Source of the DNA: Helicobacteraceae bacterium
GTDB lineage: Bacteria > Campylobacterota > Campylobacteria > Campylobacterales > SZUA-545
Reading direction: 5' to 3'
NCBI GenBank assembly: GCA_031273735.1
Contig: JAISRI010000096.1
Coordinates: forward strand, 1-9,575
DNA: 9,575 nucleotides
Under the pieces are notes generated by a model, which saw only the letters and a list, made by a program, of their open reading frames with translations, did not search any database and was not told the origin of the DNA. Shown one piece after another: positions 6,384 to 9,575 of this stretch. Numbering within the stretch: position 1 is the stretch's first letter; the number at the start of each line of letters is the position of its first letter. A program made the translations under genes and the position numbers.

Positions 6384-6893
6384 TTACAATCCAGCCAAGA
6401 CTTTATACCAGCGTCTGCCGTCGATCTTTACTTCCATTTCGACTTGACAGAGGTCGTTATCCCAAATCGTTTCTATAACCTCCGCGCCGCGCACAATGCT
6501 ACGAACTTCGGCGCGAATCTCCGATCGCAATAACACCGAGTCTTTAACGGAATCCCTGCCGCTAATTTTTATGCCGTGTAGCTTTTCGCCAAGTTGGCGA
6601 TAGCCGTCTAAAATCGCGGCGCGTTTTGCCAACGCCATCTCTTGCGCCCGATTGATCGCGCCCGCTTTGGATACGCCTAACCCGATAGCGCGGATCGTGA
6701 TAATGTTGGTCGGTTTTAGGATCGGCGAGTTGGGAATCAGGTATTCGGCGCTCGCTTGCGATTCGCCATCTACGGGTTTGACGGGTTCGGACTTGTCTGC
6801 GATCGTATCGTTATCGACGGGTTCGGTCGTTTCGGCGGCAAAAGCTACGGTCGCGAACGACAACGCGAGGGCGACGCTTCTATAAAAACGCAT
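6384..6893 (-). CDS. Exported LPP20/FlgP-like protein
   Basis: 169 aa. A Sec signal peptide (RFYRSVALALSFATVAFA) has a signal-peptidase-I-type site near A19/A20. An acidic low-complexity linker follows (21-50, EPVD/EPVKPVD). A compact domain (about 62-166) contains TIRAIGLGV, RAQEMALAKRAAILDGYRQL (82-101), GEKLHGIKISG and an R-rich segment ending VEMEVKIDGRRWYKVL. The AxxRAAxxDAYRQLxEKLyG pattern recalls Campylobacter FlgP and other LPP20-domain proteins, which build or stabilise the flagellar basal-disk or outer-membrane region. Unlike FlgP there is no lipobox Cys after the signal, so it is predicted to be soluble in the periplasm or secreted. The Shine-Dalgarno AAAGGAT lies 8-9 nt upstream of the ATG. 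Its gene diverges from the metallophosphoesterase gene. The family call is moderate; a flagellar role is inferred. Confidence 0.8.
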   Translation of the reverse strand: MRFYRSVALALSFATVAFAAETTEPVDNDTIADKSEPVKPVDGESQASAEYLIPNSPILKPTNIITIRAIGLGVSKAGAINRAQEMALAKRAAILDGYRQLGEKLHGIKISGRDSVKDSVLLRSEIRAEVRSIVRGAEVIETIWDNDLCQVEMEVKIDGRRWYKVLAGL

Positions 6894-6961
6894 TTGTGGT
6901 ATCCTTTTATTATTTAACGCTAATTATCGTCAAAAACAAGATTTTCTAAACAAGGTTTTTA
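6894..6961. promoter_or_regulatory. Divergent promoter region (FlgP-like gene / phosphoesterase)
   Basis: This 68-bp AT-rich gap sits between two divergent starts and must carry promoters for both. For the minus-strand gene, GATAAT (near 6929-6924) is a -10 candidate, with TTGTTT 19 bp upstream. For the plus-strand gene I see only weak matches, such as TCTAAA near 6945. AAGG (6952-6955) is the plus-strand Shine-Dalgarno. No operator palindrome stands out. Confidence 0.4.
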
Positions 6962-8095
6962 ATGTCTAAGTATTCGATCGTTATGACTATCGTCTATTCG
7001 GCTATGGCGTTTGGCATATGTTTTTGTATGATTCGCCCGATCGCGGCGCGAAAAATCGTAAAGATCGCCGCTTACGCCATAGTAATTTTATGCGCCGCTA
7101 TGGCGATTAGCTATCTACATCTGCGCCGCGCCGAGTTGTTGCCGGGCTACTTTGAAGACGTTTTCGCGCTGATGATCGGCGCGGTTTTTACGCTGTTTAT
7201 AGCCGCGCTTCTTAGCGATTGGGCGATTCGCGTTGCGCGTCGCGTTTATAAGAGCGATCGTTTCGATAACAAAATGCGAATCGGCGCGCTCGTCGTATCG
7301 TTTGCTTATCTTGCATACGGCTTTTTTTCCGCCACAACTGCGCCTAATATCAAAGAAGTTGCGATCGAAACAGACCGCGTTAAAGCGCCGCTTACAATCG
7401 CGCATTTAACCGATCTGCATCTTGGCAACGGCGCGCTATTAAACCAACCGTTTGCCGCCAGAATTAAAGAGCAAGTCGAAGCGCTAAAGCCCGATATAAT
7501 CGTTATCACGGGCGATCTAGTCGATGCGCGGCTTAATAAGATCAAATTAGCTTTGCAAGAGATCGCAAAGACAAAAAGCAAATACGGAATCTACTTTGCA
7601 AGCGGTAATCACGAAAATTACTCAAACGCGATCGAAGCTATGGATTATCTTGATTCGCTTGGAATTAAAGTTTTGCGAAACGAATCCGTTCGCGTAGGCG
7701 GCGATTTTGGCGAGATCGATATAGCGGGCATATTGGACTATTCGGGCAAGCGGCTGGGCGTTTTGCTCCCCAACGCGAAAAAGACGCTAAGAGACGTAAA
7801 AGCCGATAATTTTGTCGTCGTTCTCGCCCACCAGCCGATCTCTATTTACGATTTTGAACCGCAAAGTTTTGATCTGATGTTAAACGGACACACGCACGGC
7901 GGACAGATATTCCCATTTAATCTTTTGGTGCGTTTTGCGCAACCATATTTAGCGGGGCTTTACCAACACGACGATCGCGCTAAAGTATATGTTAGTCGCG
8001 GCGTGGGATATTGGGGTCCTCCTTTGCGAATGTTTGCGCCAAACGAGATCGCGTTTATTACCATAAAACCGCCGTTGGATAGCGCGAAACTTTAA
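6962..8095 (+). CDS. Membrane-anchored metallophosphoesterase (YkuE/YaeI type)
   Basis: 377 aa. The N-terminal third holds about four hydrophobic helices (4-24, 34-53, 66-88, 107-124). A calcineurin-like phosphoesterase domain follows from about 143. All metal-binding motifs are intact: DLH (D151, H153), GDLVD (184-188), GNHEN (215-219), LAHQP (H290 at 288-292) and NGHTHGGQ (H310, H312). This predicts a two-metal phosphohydrolase. In YaeI/LpxG/YkuE relatives the substrates are phospholipids or other membrane pyrophosphates, but the substrate here is unknown. The start ATG follows AAGG by 6 nt. The stop overlaps the Shine-Dalgarno of the small downstream ORF, so it probably leads an operon with the TPR gene. 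Confidence 0.92.
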   Translation: MSKYSIVMTIVYSAMAFGICFCMIRPIAARKIVKIAAYAIVILCAAMAISYLHLRRAELLPGYFEDVFALMIGAVFTLFIAALLSDWAIRVARRVYKSDRFDNKMRIGALVVSFAYLAYGFFSATTAPNIKEVAIETDRVKAPLTIAHLTDLHLGNGALLNQPFAARIKEQVEALKPDIIVITGDLVDARLNKIKLALQEIAKTKSKYGIYFASGNHENYSNAIEAMDYLDSLGIKVLRNESVRVGGDFGEIDIAGILDYSGKRLGVLLPNAKKTLRDVKADNFVVVLAHQPISIYDFEPQSFDLMLNGHTHGGQIFPFNLLVRFAQPYLAGLYQHDDRAKVYVSRGVGYWGPPLRMFAPNEIAFITIKPPLDSAKL

Positions 8096-8098
8096 GGA
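8094..8098 (+). promoter_or_regulatory. Ribosome-binding site overlapping the phosphoesterase stop
   Basis: AAGGA begins inside the TAA stop (8093-8095) and lies 5 nt before ATG 8104. It is one of the best Shine-Dalgarno sequences in the window and points to a 35-codon frame, not to the TPR start at 8202. Confidence 0.6.
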
Positions 8099-8103
8099 TA
8101 AAA

Positions 8104-8211
8104 ATGTCGATTAAAACGCTACGAATAGGTTTTTGCGCGCGCAAAGCGCTTTGGCGCAGACGCTTTATCCTTTTCTTAAAAAACGCCAAAGGCGAGATTT
8201 TATGGCGTTAA
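8104..8211 (+). CDS. Possible small basic peptide / coupling leader ORF
   Basis: 35 aa, beginning MSIKTLRIGFCARKALW and ending GEILWR, strongly basic (about ten Arg/Lys). It has an optimal Shine-Dalgarno, starts 8 bp after the phosphoesterase stop, and ends at TAA 8209-8211, a few bases past the ATG (8202) of the TPR gene in another frame. This geometry is what translational coupling looks like: ribosomes ending here could restart at 8202. No family is recognised. It could be a genuine microprotein, a leader ORF, or a chance frame; 35 codons are not enough to decide from composition. Confidence 0.4.
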   Translation: MSIKTLRIGFCARKALWRRRFILFLKNAKGEILWR

Positions 8212-9392
8212 ACCGACAAACAAAAGAAAAAACTACAAATAGTTTTGAACAAGGTTTCAGCGTTTTTGAAAACGGAGATTATAAAACGGCGCTTGATTTT
8301 TTCACAACCGCTATAAAGGGCGATCCAAAAAGCGCAAAGGCGTATTATTACCGCGCTGAGGCTTACGTTAAATTAGAGGAATATGAAAAGGCGATCGCCG
8401 ATTTTAATCAAACGATCGAACTCGATCCAAACGATATTTGTTATAATAATCGCGGAACTACATACGGCAAATTAGGAGAACAAGAAAAGGCGATCGAGGA
8501 TTTTAACCGAGTATTAAACGACAATCCAAACGATGCGGACGTTTATTTTAACCGCGCTTTTGCGCGCTATCTATCGGACGATTTTAATAGAGCGATCGAA
8601 GATTTTAATAAAGCGATTGCCATCGATCCTAAAGAGGCGAAAGCCTATTTCTTCAGAGCGCTCGCTTATGCCGAACTAGACGAACATAAAAACGCGATTG
8701 AAGACTACAATAAAACTATTGAAACCGATCCAAACTTTTCAAACGTTTATTATAGTCGAGCGTGGTCTTATATGAAGATAGGCGAATACAAAAAAGCGAT
8801 CGAAGATTTCAGTAAAACGATCGAAATTGATCCAAACTACGAACCCTCGTATACTAATCGAGGATTTGCTTACGCTAGTTTAGGCGATTACGCTAGAGCG
8901 ATCGAAGATTTCAGTAAAGCGATCGAGGTCGATCCAAACTATGAAAGGGCTTACTTTAATCGCGCCGATATGTATAATAATTTAGGCGAAATAGATAAAG
9001 CGATCGCCGATTGGACAAGAGCCGTTGAGATCGATCCAAACGACGCGGACGCTTATTATAGCCGCGCTAATTCCTATCGTGATTTAGGCGAATACGATAA
9101 AGCGATCGCCGACTATACGCGCTCGATCGAAATTAGTCCAAATGAAGCGGACGCTTATATCAATCGCGCTAACGTATACATAGAACAAGAAGAGTATAAA
9201 AAAGCGCTCGACGATCTAGCCCAAGCGATAGCGCTCGATCCAAACGACGCGGGCGCTTATATCGATCGCGCAAAGACATATATGGCGCTAAAAGATTATA
9301 AGATCGCGCCGCAAGACGCGAAAAAAGCGCGCGAATTGGGCGATTGCGAAGCGTTGGAGCTATTAACAAAAGAGGGACTAATTTGCGATTAG
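8202..9392 (+). CDS. TPR-repeat protein, 11 units
   Basis: 396 aa from ATG 8202 (MALNRQTKEK). An upstream in-frame TTG at 8133 exists but would cross the small ORF and lacks a better ribosome-binding site, whereas AAAGG sits 9 nt before 8202. There is no signal peptide or membrane helix, so it is probably cytoplasmic. After 18 polar residues come eleven consecutive TPR units at about 19-52, 53-85, 86-119 and on to 324-357, with a last degenerate one from 358. Typical units read YxxLGEYEKAIADFxxAIEIDPNDAxAYxxRA. Unit 2 is 33 rather than 34 residues because one residue is missing after DPND. No catalytic domain is attached, so the role is a protein-interaction scaffold; the partner is unknown. 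It is probably co-transcribed with the phosphoesterase. Confidence 0.92.
   Translation: MALNRQTKEKTTNSFEQGFSVFENGDYKTALDFFTTAIKGDPKSAKAYYYRAEAYVKLEEYEKAIADFNQTIELDPNDICYNNRGTTYGKLGEQEKAIEDFNRVLNDNPNDADVYFNRAFARYLSDDFNRAIEDFNKAIAIDPKEAKAYFFRALAYAELDEHKNAIEDYNKTIETDPNFSNVYYSRAWSYMKIGEYKKAIEDFSKTIEIDPNYEPSYTNRGFAYASLGDYARAIEDFSKAIEVDPNYERAYFNRADMYNNLGEIDKAIADWTRAVEIDPNDADAYYSRANSYRDLGEYDKAIADYTRSIEISPNEADAYINRANVYIEQEEYKKALDDLAQAIALDPNDAGAYIDRAKTYMALKDYKIAPQDAKKARELGDCEALELLTKEGLICD
8256..9272 (+). repeat. Tandem 102-bp coding repeat (TPR units 1-10)
   Basis: Ten full units are visible, nine of 102 bp and one of 99 bp. Nucleotide words such as GCGATCGA, GATTT and GATCCAAAC recur at the same phase in most units. 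Units 6 and 7 are the most alike (AAAGCGATCGAAGATTTCAG near 8794 has a close copy near 8896), suggesting fairly recent duplication or conversion. Confidence 0.85.
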
Positions 9393-9416
9393 AACCGCAT
9401 TTTGGCGGTCTAATTT
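9389..9416 (+). terminator. Rho-independent-like terminator of the TPR gene
   Basis: TTAGA (9389-9393) pairs with TCTAA (9409-9413) and CCGC (9395-9398) with GCGG (9405-9408), with one bulged A and a 6-nt loop ATTTTG. TTT follows. The stem includes the TAG stop itself. The T run is short, so efficiency is uncertain. Confidence 0.6.
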
Positions 9417-9460
9417 ACATTCCGTTTACATTCGCGTTGTAAAATGAAAGCTTTACAACG
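9414..9460 (+). promoter_or_regulatory. Operator-like TTTAC/GTAAA cluster and promoter before the response regulator
   Basis: TTTACATTC occurs twice in tandem (9414-9422 and 9425-9433) at an 11-bp period. A perfect 9-bp inverted repeat, CGTTGTAAA (9435-9443) and TTTACAACG (9452-9460), follows with 8 bp between the arms. The -10-like TAAAAT (9440-9445) lies inside the inverted repeat, 11 bp before the second arm. Direct repeats with roughly one-turn spacing are typical of OmpR/PhoB-family response-regulator sites, and the next gene is a response regulator, so autoregulation is the natural inference. The inverted repeat could also fold in the mRNA leader. Confidence 0.5.
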
Positions 9461-9470
9461 GGGTTTGCTT

Positions 9471-9575
9471 ATGAGCAAGATTTTAATTGTAGACGACGAC
9501 GATCATATCCGCGAGCTTGTCGGCGCGCTATTAAAAAGAGAGGGGTTTTATATATGCGAGGCGATCGACGGCGAA
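9471..9575 (+). CDS. Response regulator, receiver domain (N-terminal fragment, cut by window end)
   Basis: The 35 visible codons read MSKILIVDDDDHIRELVGAL and continue to EAIDGE. This is the first beta strand, the acidic pocket (D8-D11) and helix alpha-1 of a CheY-like receiver domain. The phosphoacceptor Asp (expected near residue 50-55) and any output domain lie beyond the window. The ribosome-binding site is weak (CGGGG about 8 nt upstream). The upstream repeats suggest an OmpR-type DNA-binding output, but this cannot be seen here. Confidence 0.9.
   Translation, partial: MSKILIVDDDDHIRELVGALLKREGFYICEAIDGE

Noticed and set aside
8133..8201. TTG at 8133 as the start of the TPR protein
   Set aside because: It is a rarer start codon without a clear Shine-Dalgarno. 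The extra 23 residues do not resemble TPR, and ATG 8202 has AAAGG upstream and coupling geometry with the small ORF.
8256..9272. CRISPR-like or satellite array
   Set aside because: The 102-bp periodicity is fully explained by 34-residue TPR coding units. There are no short identical repeats with unique spacers anywhere in the window.

Overview
This window looks like a chromosomal segment of a moderate-GC (about 45-50% by eye) Gram-negative bacterium, most likely a member of the Campylobacterota (Epsilonproteobacteria) or a relative. The reasons are the style of the SelA and SelB proteins, a FlgP/LPP20-type secreted protein, and an outer-membrane copper receptor. This placement is an inference from remembered family resemblance, not from a search. 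The hexamer CGATCG occurs about fifty times in my hand count, inside and between genes, which is a strong genome signature.

Left part (1-2430, minus strand): a complete TonB-dependent receptor of the OprC/NosA copper family. It carries a CxxxM plus HxM site whose spacing equals that of Pseudomonas OprC as I remember it. Its 188-bp upstream region holds a G7/C7 homopolymer, two perfect small hairpins and a short palindrome.

Centre (2431-5736): a compact selenocysteine-insertion locus. selA and selB overlap by 4 bp on the minus strand. selC (tRNA-Sec, anticodon TCA) lies divergently on the plus strand behind its own promoter. Together they make Ser-tRNA(Sec) into Sec-tRNA(Sec) (SelA) and deliver it to UGA codons (SelB). 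No selenoprotein gene was recognised here.

Right of selC (5737-6961): two minus-strand envelope genes, an unknown 140-aa membrane protein and a 169-aa exported LPP20/FlgP-like protein followed by a long hairpin. A 12-bp direct repeat brackets the membrane-protein gene.

Right end (6962-9575, plus strand): a likely operon of a membrane-anchored metallophosphoesterase (YkuE/YaeI type), a possible 35-codon ORF with a strong Shine-Dalgarno, and an 11-unit TPR protein whose best start (8202) overlaps the end of that small ORF. A terminator hairpin closes this unit. After it comes a dense cluster of TTTAC/GTAAA motifs (an 11-bp-spaced direct repeat plus a 9-bp inverted repeat) directly before a response-regulator gene cut by the window edge, which suggests autoregulation.

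I found no CRISPR array, insertion sequence, phage gene or integrase. The most unusual signals are the CGATCG abundance, the operator-like cluster before the response regulator, the atypical first base pair of selC, and the leader of the copper receptor. All intergenic gaps are under 300 bp.
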